Shown: positions 42,223 through 49,809 of the stretch, in pieces | How the letters are laid out: every line of letters starts with the position of its first letter | Position numbering within the stretch: the stretch's first letter is position 1 | NCBI GenBank assembly: GCA_036557525.1 | Contig: DATBHH010000047.1 | Coordinates: 1-60,449, forward strand | Direction: 5' to 3' | Length of the DNA stretch: 60,449 nucleotides | From: VRUE01 sp036557525 | Lineage (GTDB): Bacteria; Actinomycetota; Thermoleophilia; Solirubrobacterales; 70-9 | Notes under the pieces: model-generated | The model's input: only the letters and a program-made list of their open reading frames with translations | Told to the model about the DNA's origin: nothing | Database searches by the model: none | Made by a program: the position numbers and the translations under genes

Positions 42223-43062
42223 GTGCAGGGCTCCAGGCCAGGACTCGGGCGCATCCTCGTTCCGGCAGCCGTCGTAGCGGCTGTCGCGGTCGGCTGCGGT
42301 GGCGGCTCGACCGCCGTCGTCGAACCTGCTCCGGCTCCTGCGCCCCGGAGCCGGATCGCCGAAGAGGAACCGCCGCATCCGATCCATCTCGACGTCGCGA
42401 CCCCGGCGCAGGAGGCGGCCGCGAAGCGCGAAGCCGCCGCGGAAAGGCGCGAGGCGGTGGCCGCGGCGGCGAGGGAACGACGGGCTCGGGAAGCCGCGGC
42501 CGAACCGGCCGGCGAAGCCGGCGCTCCGCCGCCGCCCGGGTCGCTGCCGCCCGCCTCGGCCGGGACCAACGGCTCCTACACACCGCCGCCCCCATCGAAA
42601 CGGAAAGTGATCACGCCGCGGGTGATCGAACGGCTCGAGCAGCAGGAAGCCGAGGGTAGGGCGGTCCTCCTCAGCGGCATCGCGCTCGCACCGCCGAGCG
42701 CGCCGCAGAGGATCAAGGCGGCGATCAGCGCCGCCAACATGATCGTCGGGCGGCCCTACATATGGGGAGGCGGCCACGCTTCCTGGTACTCGGCCGGGTA
42801 TGACTGCTCGGGCGCGGTCAGCTTCGCCCTCGCCGGCGGCGGGTTCCTCGAAGCGCCGCTCGATTCGACCCGGCTCGAGTCCTGGGGCGCCCCGGGTCCC
42901 GGCAAATGGCTGACCGTCTACGCGAATGCCGGCCACGCCTACGCGGTGATCGCGGGCCTGCGCTGGGACACGGTCGGCGATGCTGCGGGGACCGGCCCGC
43001 GCTGGCACGCCGCGCTGCCCTATCCCGAAGGCTTCGTCCTCCGCCACCCGCCGGGCTTCTAG
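42223..43062 (+). CDS. Lipoprotein with NlpC/P60-like peptidase domain
   Basis: A 279-residue protein. GTG 42223 is chosen since it precedes a signal peptide (RILVPAAVVAAVAVGC) with lipobox Cys; the longer frame starts at a TTG. After a Pro/Ala-rich linker and coiled-coil-like Ala/Glu/Arg helices, the C-terminal domain has MIVGRPYIWGGGH, the cysteine in GYDCSGAVSFALA, and GHAYAVIAGL with the His. These match the Cys-His dyad of NlpC/P60 cell wall endopeptidases. It probably cleaves peptidoglycan stem peptides. Confidence 0.82.
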   Translation: MQGSRPGLGRILVPAAVVAAVAVGCGGGSTAVVEPAPAPAPRSRIAEEEPPHPIHLDVATPAQEAAAKREAAAERREAVAAAARERRAREAAAEPAGEAGAPPPPGSLPPASAGTNGSYTPPPPSKRKVITPRVIERLEQQEAEGRAVLLSGIALAPPSAPQRIKAAISAANMIVGRPYIWGGGHASWYSAGYDCSGAVSFALAGGGFLEAPLDSTRLESWGAPGPGKWLTVYANAGHAYAVIAGLRWDTVGDAAGTGPRWHAALPYPEGFVLRHPPGF

Positions 43063-43120
43063 ATGGTTGCCGTCGGCTAGGCTGCCCGGACCGGACCGGC
43101 TCACCGATCGGAGGACCCGC

Positions 43121-44368
43121 ATGAGCGCCACCGGCCAGGACCAGACGCCGCTCGACGATGTGTTGGTGGGCGACCGCGCCAACTTCGAGGACGGCCCGCC
43201 GCACGAGCTGTTCCGGCGGCTTCGCAGCGAGTGCCCCGTCCACTGGAGTCCCCGGATCACCGAGTTCCCCGCCGAGGAAGGGTTCTGGTCGGTGACGACC
43301 GCCGACGACATCCACGAGGTCAGCCGCGACTGGCAGACCTACTCCTCCGAACGGGGCGGCTTCACCGCGCTGAAGAACTCGATCCTTCCCCTCGAGCTCC
43401 AGCAGGCGATGTTCATCGGCATGGACCCGCCCAAGCACGATCGGATCAAGGCCCTGTTCCAGCAGGGCTTCACGCCGAAGCGAATCGCCGGGCATGAGGA
43501 CGCGATCCGCGAGATCGCCGTCGACGTCCTCGGGCGGATCGAGGACCGCGACAATCTGTGCGACCTCGTCGATGACGTCGCCCAGCCGATCGTGGCGCGG
43601 GTGATCGGAACCTTCATGGGACTGCCGCCCGAGGACGACGAGATCTGGGCGAGGCTGATGAACACGCTGCTTCAGGCCGGCGACCCGGATGTGACACCGG
43701 AGGGGGCGCAGACGGTGATGGAACGCGACGTGCCCGAGATCTTCCAGCGCTGTGAAAAGCTGATCGCCGAACGCCGCAAGACGCCGACCGACGATCTCAC
43801 CAGCGTCCTGGTCCACGCCGAGGTCGAAGGCGAGCGCCTCGAGGACCACGAGATAGTGATGGGGTTCGTGCTGCTGATGGCCGCCGGCAACGACAGCACC
43901 AAGGCGACCTACTGCAGCGGGATGCGGGCGCTGATCGAAGACGACGAGCAGCGCGCGCAGGTCGTGGCCGACCCCTCGCTGGTGCCGTCCGTGGTCGAGG
44001 AGTCGCTGCGGATGTTCCCCGCGTTCGCCCACTTCGCGCGAACGGCGACGACCGACACCGAGCTCCACGGGCAGGAGATAAAGGAGGGGGAGAAGCTGGT
44101 CATGTGGTACCCGTCGTCGAACCGCGACGAGACGCGCTACGAGGATCCGGACCGCTTCGACGTCGGGCGCAACCCCGAGCATCAGGCATTCGGGGCCGGC
44201 GGCCGCCACTTCTGCCTCGGCACAGCGCTGGCCCGTCTCGAGCTCCGGATCATGATCGAGGAGACCCTCGCCAGATTCCCCGACATCGAGCTGGCGGATA
44301 CCCCGAGGTACGTCGAGTCGCCGTTCGCCAATCAGCTCAAGACGCTGCCGGTGCGGCTCCGGCCGTAG
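43121..44368 (+). CDS. Cytochrome P450
   Basis: A 415-residue P450 with the I-helix LLMAAGNDSTKATY (AGNDST is the oxygen-activation motif), the ExxR in VVEESLRM, and the haem-binding FGAGGRHFCLGTALA with the thiolate C365. Preceding residues MFIGMDPPKHDRIKALFQQGFTP resemble steroid or terpene hydroxylases of CYP125/142 type. GGAGG precedes the ATG. The reductase and ferredoxin at 5.2-6.6 kb are possible electron donors, though 37 kb away. Confidence 0.92.
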   Translation: MSATGQDQTPLDDVLVGDRANFEDGPPHELFRRLRSECPVHWSPRITEFPAEEGFWSVTTADDIHEVSRDWQTYSSERGGFTALKNSILPLELQQAMFIGMDPPKHDRIKALFQQGFTPKRIAGHEDAIREIAVDVLGRIEDRDNLCDLVDDVAQPIVARVIGTFMGLPPEDDEIWARLMNTLLQAGDPDVTPEGAQTVMERDVPEIFQRCEKLIAERRKTPTDDLTSVLVHAEVEGERLEDHEIVMGFVLLMAAGNDSTKATYCSGMRALIEDDEQRAQVVADPSLVPSVVEESLRMFPAFAHFARTATTDTELHGQEIKEGEKLVMWYPSSNRDETRYEDPDRFDVGRNPEHQAFGAGGRHFCLGTALARLELRIMIEETLARFPDIELADTPRYVESPFANQLKTLPVRLRP

Positions 44369-44396
44369 CGCCCTGAGCGAGGTTCACCCGGCGACT

Positions 44397-45038
44397 TCAG
44401 CGATCGGGCCTGACCCCGCCGAAGAGAGCGAGCTCGAGCCACTTCCAGTGGCAGTCGACCTGCTCGAAGCCGGCTTCCCGCAACCAGGCGAGCTGGTCGT
44501 CGAGGGGCGCCGGCTGATCGGATGGGTCCTGCCGGCGGATGTCGAATCCGAAGGCCCGCTGACTGATCTCGTGGAGCTCGTCGGAGGGCGACGCGACGCA
44601 GTCGAGGTTGTGGAACGCCGCCCCCGGAGCGAGCAGCTCGAGGACCTCGCCGCAGAGCGAGCGCTTCCGCTCGTCGGGTAGGTGGTGGATGGCGAGCGCC
44701 GAGACGACGAGGTCGAACTCGCCGAGGTCGCCGGGGAGCGGCTCCATCAGGTCGTGCACCTCGAAGGAGATCCGCCCCCGCTCGCCGAAGCGCCCCGCCG
44801 CCGCCGCGACCATCGCCGGTGAGATGTCGAGGCCGACGGCCTCGATCCCTGGACGCTCGGCGAGGATCGCGTCGAGGAGATGCCCGTCGCCGGTGCCGAG
44901 GTCGAGGACCCTGCCGACCTGCTCGGGGACGAGGTGGTCGATCAGCAGCCCTTCCGCCGCGGGCGCGTGCGGCAGCCGCTCCCGCCGCGAGGGCCATTCC
45001 TCGACGCGCTCCGCCTCCAGCCACTCGCGCCCGGTCAT
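44397..45038 (-). CDS. Class I SAM-dependent methyltransferase
   Basis: A 213-residue methyltransferase with motif I VLDLGTGDGHLLDAIL, motif II VGLDISPAMV and acidic FDLVVSALAIHHLPDER (motif post I to IV). Target unknown. It converges with the P450 and is unlikely to share its transcript. Confidence 0.85.
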   Translation of the reverse strand: MTGREWLEAERVEEWPSRRERLPHAPAAEGLLIDHLVPEQVGRVLDLGTGDGHLLDAILAERPGIEAVGLDISPAMVAAAAGRFGERGRISFEVHDLMEPLPGDLGEFDLVVSALAIHHLPDERKRSLCGEVLELLAPGAAFHNLDCVASPSDELHEISQRAFGFDIRRQDPSDQPAPLDDQLAWLREAGFEQVDCHWKWLELALFGGVRPDR

Positions 45039-45122
45039 CCGACTCCAACCCCCTGGCCCGAGGCGACCGGAGGCCCGCTTCCGGCGCGGGTCACGGCGAT
45101 CGCGGGCATCGGGATCGCCGGC

Positions 45123-45560
45123 CTAGCGGGGGACGCGACGCGCGAAGTGGTGAGCGGAGATGACCATCCCGGCGTTGAGATAGAGCCGGTGCGCATCGGC
45201 CCGGTCGAGGCCGACACCGGAGTCGAGGTGGAGCTGATCGCAGCCGAGCCTCCCGGCCTCCGCGAGGAGCCAATCCAGCAACGCGCGCCCGTGGCCGCGG
45301 CGACGCGCCTCCGGCAGCGTCGAGAGGTCGTCGACGTAGAGGAAGTGACCCCAGGCGATGCTGTGGCCGGCGCGGAAGCCGGCCGCAGCCGCCGCGCGCT
45401 GCCCGCCGTCCTCGAACGCTGCGGCGAGGCGGTAGCCCTCCCGCCGCTGGATCTCGTCGACCTGGCGCACGAATGTCCCCTCGTCCGGAAGGTCGGTGCG
45501 CAGGGCCCGCATCGCCTCGAACGCGAGGCCGGTCTCCGGCGGCAGCAGCTCGCGAATCAC
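45123..45560 (-). CDS. GNAT-family N-acetyltransferase
   Basis: A 145-residue GNAT. The acetyl-CoA loop is LPEARRRGHGRALLDWLL (RxxGxG/A), with the beta-bulge strand VDDLSTLPE before and AHRLYLNAGM after. The GTG at 45560 is chosen, because the longer frame upstream lacks any GNAT-like sequence and would overlap the divergent gene. Substrate unknown. Confidence 0.85.
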   Translation of the reverse strand: MIRELLPPETGLAFEAMRALRTDLPDEGTFVRQVDEIQRREGYRLAAAFEDGGQRAAAAAGFRAGHSIAWGHFLYVDDLSTLPEARRRGHGRALLDWLLAEAGRLGCDQLHLDSGVGLDRADAHRLYLNAGMVISAHHFARRVPR

Positions 45561-45668
45561 GGCGCGGATCCTAGAGCTCGACGATCGGGTCTCGCCTGGA
45601 GGCCGTGGGTGCCCGGTTTCACAGCTCAAAGAAGCCTGCCGCCGCTGCCGATGGCTCGGGGGAGAGCC

Positions 45669-45914
45669 GTGATCACCGATGCGCTGACAACCCCGGTCGA
45701 AGAGGAGCGGACCGCAGCCCGCGGCCAGCACCTGCGCTGGAGCGGGTGCGACAGCGGCCACGGCTTCTGCGGCGAGGCGCTGGGCGCCGGCCCCTTCATC
45801 ACCCTCGTCGGGTCCGCCCAGCACATGGTCTGCCCGACCTGCCTCAGCATCCTCGACCTCTACTACCGGACCGGGATCTGGGAGGGTCACGGGGACGTGC
45901 CCGGCCGTCGCTGA
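45669..45914 (+). CDS. Small Cys-rich protein, possible zinc ribbon
   Basis: An 81-residue protein; GTG 45669 has GGGGAGA five bases upstream. Cysteines lie in SGCDSGHGFC and VCPTCL, giving a CX6C...CX2C set suited to bind zinc. A C-terminal helix (LSILDLYYRTG) follows. No named family recognised. The longer frame of this phase has no support. Confidence 0.62.
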   Translation: MITDALTTPVEEERTAARGQHLRWSGCDSGHGFCGEALGAGPFITLVGSAQHMVCPTCLSILDLYYRTGIWEGHGDVPGRR

Positions 45915-45945
45915 GGTCCCCGGCCCGAGGTAGCCTGCCGGGTCG

Positions 45946-46878
45946 ATGGCAGGTGAGGCGCCGATCCCACCTCCGGAGCTCTCCGCCCGCATGCGGAACG
46001 CCCCACCCTCCTGGCGCGAGAGGGAGGGCTACCTCGAGCGGGGGCGCGCCGCCCGCGCCGCAATCGAGCGGATGCTGCCCGCGGATTGGGCCTGGCCCGG
46101 GAAGACGGTCCTCGACTTCGGCTGCGGGACCGGCCGCGCGGTCCGCCATCTCGCCGCAGAGGCTCCCGAGTGCGAGCTCTGGGGATCCGACATCGACGCC
46201 GCCTGCATCGAGTGGGACAGCGCCCATCTGAGCCCGCCGGTCACGTTCGTCGTCAACGACGAGCTGCCGCCGCTGCCGTTTCCCGACGGGAAGTTCGACC
46301 TTGTCTACGCGCTCTCAGTGTTCACCCACATATCCGACGCGTGGGCAGCATGGCTGCTGGAGATGGACCGGATCCTCGCCCCCGGCGGAAGGCTGGTCGC
46401 GACGTTCATGGGCGAGGGGATGAGCGAGGCGGTCAGCGGCGAGCCCTGGAATCAGGCCCTGGTCGGGATGAACGTCCATCTGCCGGGGCAGGGCTGGGAC
46501 CTCGGCGGCCCGATGGTCCTGCACTCGCCCTGGTGGATCGAGGAGCATTGGGGCCGGCTGTTCGAGGTCGAGAGGCTGGTGCCGCTCGGCTTCATCGACT
46601 ACGCCGCGGCGACCGGCCAGGACGACCATGGCGCGGCGGCACTGCGCAAGCGAGAGGGTCCGGCGCCGACCCGGGAGAAGATCGAACGGATCGACCCCGA
46701 GGACCGCCGCGAGGCCCGCGCCCTCGATCATCAGGTGCGGCGGCTGCGGGCCGAAAACGTCGCGATCAGCGCCGAACTGAGGCGCCTTCCCGCCGCCGAC
46801 GAGCGAGCGCCGATCTCCGGGCGCGAGGGCGTGCGGGCGGTCTGGGCGGCGTTCCGGCGCCGGCTCGGCCGCGGGTAG
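45946..46878 (+). CDS. SAM-dependent methyltransferase with C-terminal coiled coil
   Basis: A 310-residue protein with motif I VLDFGCGTGRAVRHLA, motif II LWGSDIDAACIEW and FDLVYALSVFTHISDAW. The last ~60 residues contain a short coiled coil (DHQVRRLRAENVAISAELRRL). Such enzymes often methylate glycans or act in surface polysaccharide synthesis, but the target is unknown. The ATG at 45946 stands nine bases after TAGCCT, which suggests a leaderless transcript. Confidence 0.85.
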   Translation: MAGEAPIPPPELSARMRNAPPSWREREGYLERGRAARAAIERMLPADWAWPGKTVLDFGCGTGRAVRHLAAEAPECELWGSDIDAACIEWDSAHLSPPVTFVVNDELPPLPFPDGKFDLVYALSVFTHISDAWAAWLLEMDRILAPGGRLVATFMGEGMSEAVSGEPWNQALVGMNVHLPGQGWDLGGPMVLHSPWWIEEHWGRLFEVERLVPLGFIDYAAATGQDDHGAAALRKREGPAPTREKIERIDPEDRREARALDHQVRRLRAENVAISAELRRLPAADERAPISGREGVRAVWAAFRRRLGRG

Positions 46879-46925
46879 GGCCGACCTCCGGCCGCTCCGG
46901 GGGAGGCCAATAGACTCCCGGCCCG

Positions 46926-47417
46926 ATGCCGGACGCCCTGACCCACGTCAGCGCCTTCCGCACCGCGGCCGAGCAACGCGACCTCGAGGGACTCCTCGCC
47001 TGCTTCACCAACGACGCGTTGATCCGCTCGCCGGTCAGCGCACGGCTGCGCTTCGAGGGCCCGACGCAGTTGCGCGAGATCTTCGGCATCGTTCTCGAGC
47101 GGCTCGAAGCGATCGACTACTACGAGGAGCTCGGCGACGAGAGCTCGCGGGCTCTCTTCTACCGCGGCCGGCTCGCCGGCGCCGACGTCGAAGAGACCCA
47201 GCTGATCCGGCTCGCCCCCGATGGGCGGATCCGCGAAGTCGTCTTCTTCATCCGCCCGTTTGCCGGTCTCGCCGGCGTCGCCGCCGGCCTCGCGCCGGAG
47301 CTCGCCCGGGCCCGCGGCTTCGGCCCGGTGCGGATCGCGGTGATGGCGACCTTCGGCGCGGCGCTGCGGATCGCGATCTCGCTCGCCGACCGGATCGGCG
47401 CCCGCCTGATCGCCTAG
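46926..47417 (+). CDS. SnoaL-like (NTF2-fold) protein
   Basis: A 163-residue protein. The N-terminal half resembles SnoaL-like domains (AEQRDLEGLLACFTNDALI, FRGPTQLREIFG-like FEGPTQLREIFG, GRIREVVFFIRP), a cone-shaped fold used by polyketide cyclases and isomerases. A hydrophobic C-terminal helix (MATFGAALRIAISLADRIG) is additional. ATG 46926 stands nine bases after TAGACT. It converges on the class III alcohol dehydrogenase with a four-base overlap. Confidence 0.8.
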   Translation: MPDALTHVSAFRTAAEQRDLEGLLACFTNDALIRSPVSARLRFEGPTQLREIFGIVLERLEAIDYYEELGDESSRALFYRGRLAGADVEETQLIRLAPDGRIREVVFFIRPFAGLAGVAAGLAPELARARGFGPVRIAVMATFGAALRIAISLADRIGARLIA

Positions 47418-48520
47418 TTGAACTCGATCACGCTGCGGATCCCGTCCTGGGCCTCCATCAGCTCGAAGCCGCGATTGACCTCGTCGAGCGTGATCCGGTG
47501 CGAGAGGAACGGCTCGACGTCGATCTCGCCGGCCATCGCGCGCTCGATCAGGACCGGGACCTGATCGCGGCCCTTGACGCCGCCGAACGACGAGCCGGCG
47601 ACCCGGCGACCGGTGATCAGGAGGCGGGGGACGATGTCGAGCGTCTCGCCCCTGCCGGCGACGCCGGCGACCGTGCAGAGGCCCCAGGCCATCCGCGCCG
47701 CTTCGACCGCCTGGCGCATCACCGCGACGTTGCCGGTCGCCTCGAAGGTGTAGTCGGCGCCGAAGCCGTCGGTCATCTCGAGGATCTGCTCGACGGTATC
47801 GTCGCCGCCGACCATCACCCCGGTCGCCCCCTGGCCGCGGGCGAGCTCGAGCCGGTCGTCGGAGAGGTCGACGCAGACGATCCGCTCGGCGCCCTGCAGC
47901 CGGCAGCCGGCGACGGCGCCGAGGCCGACCATCCCGGCGCCGAAGACGACGCAGGTGGTGCCCTCCTGCACCTTGGCGGTGTTGATCGCCGCGCCGAGGC
48001 CGGTCGAGAGGCCGCAGGCGAAGAGGCAGGCGTGCTCGAACGGGGCTTCCGGGCTCACCTTGGCCAGCGAGACCTCCGACATCACGGTGTACTCGGCGAA
48101 GGTCGAGCAGCCCATGAAGTGGCGGATGTCCTCGCCGTCGCGCGAGATCCGCGTGGTCCCGTCCGGCAGGTGGCCCTTGTTCTGCTCGTCGCGGATCGCG
48201 AGGCAGAGGTTGGTCCGCGGGTCGAGGCAGTGGATGCACTCGCGGCACTGCGCCGAGAAGAGGGTGACGACGTGATCGCCCGGGGCGAGGGAGGTGACGT
48301 CGTCGCCGACCGCCTCGACGACGCCGGCGCCCTCGTGGCCGAGCACGGCCGGCGCGTACCCGGACGGGTCGGCGCCGGATGCCGTGTAGAGGTCGGTGTG
48401 ACAGACGCCGCAGGCGGCGAGCCGGACCAGCACCTCGCCGGCCCGCGGCTCGGCGAGCTCGACCTTCTGGACCGCAAGCGGCTCGCCGAACTCCTCCAAC
48501 ACCGCGGCTCGCATCTTCAT
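47414..48520 (-). CDS. frmA: Class III alcohol dehydrogenase (formaldehyde dehydrogenase)
   Basis: A medium-chain zinc dehydrogenase of 368 residues. The zinc and substrate motifs are those of class III enzymes: GVCHTDLYTASGADPSG, LGHEGAGVVEAVGD, the structural cysteines QCRECIHCLDPRTNLC and the following NKGHLPDGTTR. The NAD loop is VFGAGMVGLGAVAG. Class III ADHs oxidise S-hydroxymethyl-glutathione (or another low-molecular-weight thiol adduct of formaldehyde); the thiol in this organism is unknown. It lies 22 bases downstream of formate dehydrogenase, so both are one operon. Confidence 0.92.
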   Translation of the reverse strand: MKMRAAVLEEFGEPLAVQKVELAEPRAGEVLVRLAACGVCHTDLYTASGADPSGYAPAVLGHEGAGVVEAVGDDVTSLAPGDHVVTLFSAQCRECIHCLDPRTNLCLAIRDEQNKGHLPDGTTRISRDGEDIRHFMGCSTFAEYTVMSEVSLAKVSPEAPFEHACLFACGLSTGLGAAINTAKVQEGTTCVVFGAGMVGLGAVAGCRLQGAERIVCVDLSDDRLELARGQGATGVMVGGDDTVEQILEMTDGFGADYTFEATGNVAVMRQAVEAARMAWGLCTVAGVAGRGETLDIVPRLLITGRRVAGSSFGGVKGRDQVPVLIERAMAGEIDVEPFLSHRITLDEVNRGFELMEAQDGIRSVIEFN

Positions 48521-48542
48521 CGCCTGGCGACCACCCTTCCGA

Positions 48543-49745
48543 TCACTCGCTGGTGAATTTCGCGGCCTCCTCATGGCCTCCGGTCGCATCGCCCTCGCTG
48601 TAGGCGTGGGCCCCGGCGCCGGCGAGCTTGCCGCCGTCGACGATCAGGTATTCCTCGCGGATCGGGCGCCCCTCGAGGAAGCACTCGAGGATCTCGCGCG
48701 TCCCCGCCGCGTAGCGCGCCTGGGCGGAGAGGCTCGTCCCGGAGATGTGCGGCGTCATCCCGTGGTGGGGCATCGAGCGCCAAAGATGGTCGCGCGGCGC
48801 CGGCTGTGGGAACCAGACGTCGCCGGCGTAGCCGGCGAGCCGGCCGCTCTCGCAGGCGGCGGCGACGGCGTCGCGGTCGCAGATCTTGCCGCGGGCGGTG
48901 TTGATCAGGTAGGCGCCGCGTTTCATCCTCGACAGCAGCTCGGCGTCGAACAGGTTCTCGGTCTCGGGATGAAGCGGGGCGTTGATCGTCACCACGTCGG
49001 AGGCTTCGACCAGCGACTCGACGGTGGGGTGGAACGTCGCCCCCAGCTCCTCCTCGACCTCGTCCTGGAGGCGGTGGCGCTCGGTGTAGTGGAGGCCGAC
49101 CTCGAACGGCTTCAGCCGTCGCAGCACCGCCGACCCGATCCGGCCGGCGCCGAAGGTGCCGACCTGCATCCCCTCGAGATCGTAGGACCGCGAAGCACAG
49201 TCGGCGATGTTCCAGCCGCCGTCGACGACGACGCCGTAGGAGGGGATGTAGTTGCGGACCAGCGCCAGGATCATCATCACGACGTGCTCGGCGACGCTGA
49301 TGCTGTTCGAGTAGGTCACCTCGGCGACGGTCAGCGCATGATCGATCGCCGCCTGGAGGTCGACGTGATCGGAGCCGATCCCGGCGGTCAGCGCCAGTTT
49401 CAGATTCGGCGCCTTGGCGATCCGCTCGGCGGTCAGGTACGCGGGCCAGAACGGCTGTGAGATGACGACGTCGGCCTCGGGGAGCTCGCGCTCGAACTCC
49501 GAGTCGGGCCCGTCCTTGTCGGAGGTGACGACGAGCTCGTGGCCGCCGGCCTCGAGGAACTCCCGCAGGCCGAGCTCGCCGGAGACGCATCCGAGCAGCT
49601 CGCCCGGGGTGAACCCGATCGCCTCCGGGGTCGGGGCGGTCTGTCCCCCGTGGTAGCCCTCGATCCTCGGCACCGTCTCGCGCGCGTACTCCGGCGGGTA
49701 GCCGTCGACCGGATCGTCATAGAGGACGCATAGGACCTTCGCCAT
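48543..49745 (-). CDS. fdh: NAD-dependent formate dehydrogenase
   Basis: D-2-hydroxyacid dehydrogenase superfamily member of 400 residues, matching the Pseudomonas sp. 101 enzyme in length and in all active-site features: N147 (SNSISVAEH), R285 (NTARGKICD), Q314 (WFPQPAPRD) and H333 (TPHISGT). The NAD loop is VGTFGAGRIGSAVLRRL. The residue equivalent to D221 that selects NAD is E222 in HYTERHRL. The start at 49745 (MAKVLCVLYDD) matches the family N-terminus better than the upstream ATG at 49757. It oxidises formate to CO2 with formation of NADH. Confidence 0.95.
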   Translation of the reverse strand: MAKVLCVLYDDPVDGYPPEYARETVPRIEGYHGGQTAPTPEAIGFTPGELLGCVSGELGLREFLEAGGHELVVTSDKDGPDSEFERELPEADVVISQPFWPAYLTAERIAKAPNLKLALTAGIGSDHVDLQAAIDHALTVAEVTYSNSISVAEHVVMMILALVRNYIPSYGVVVDGGWNIADCASRSYDLEGMQVGTFGAGRIGSAVLRRLKPFEVGLHYTERHRLQDEVEEELGATFHPTVESLVEASDVVTINAPLHPETENLFDAELLSRMKRGAYLINTARGKICDRDAVAAACESGRLAGYAGDVWFPQPAPRDHLWRSMPHHGMTPHISGTSLSAQARYAAGTREILECFLEGRPIREEYLIVDGGKLAGAGAHAYSEGDATGGHEEAAKFTSE

Positions 49746-49809
49746 CGGCACCCCCATCCTCTCGTAGCCCCGATCCGAAGGTCAAGCTCCGGTTAGGCTG
49801 TGCTCGCTC

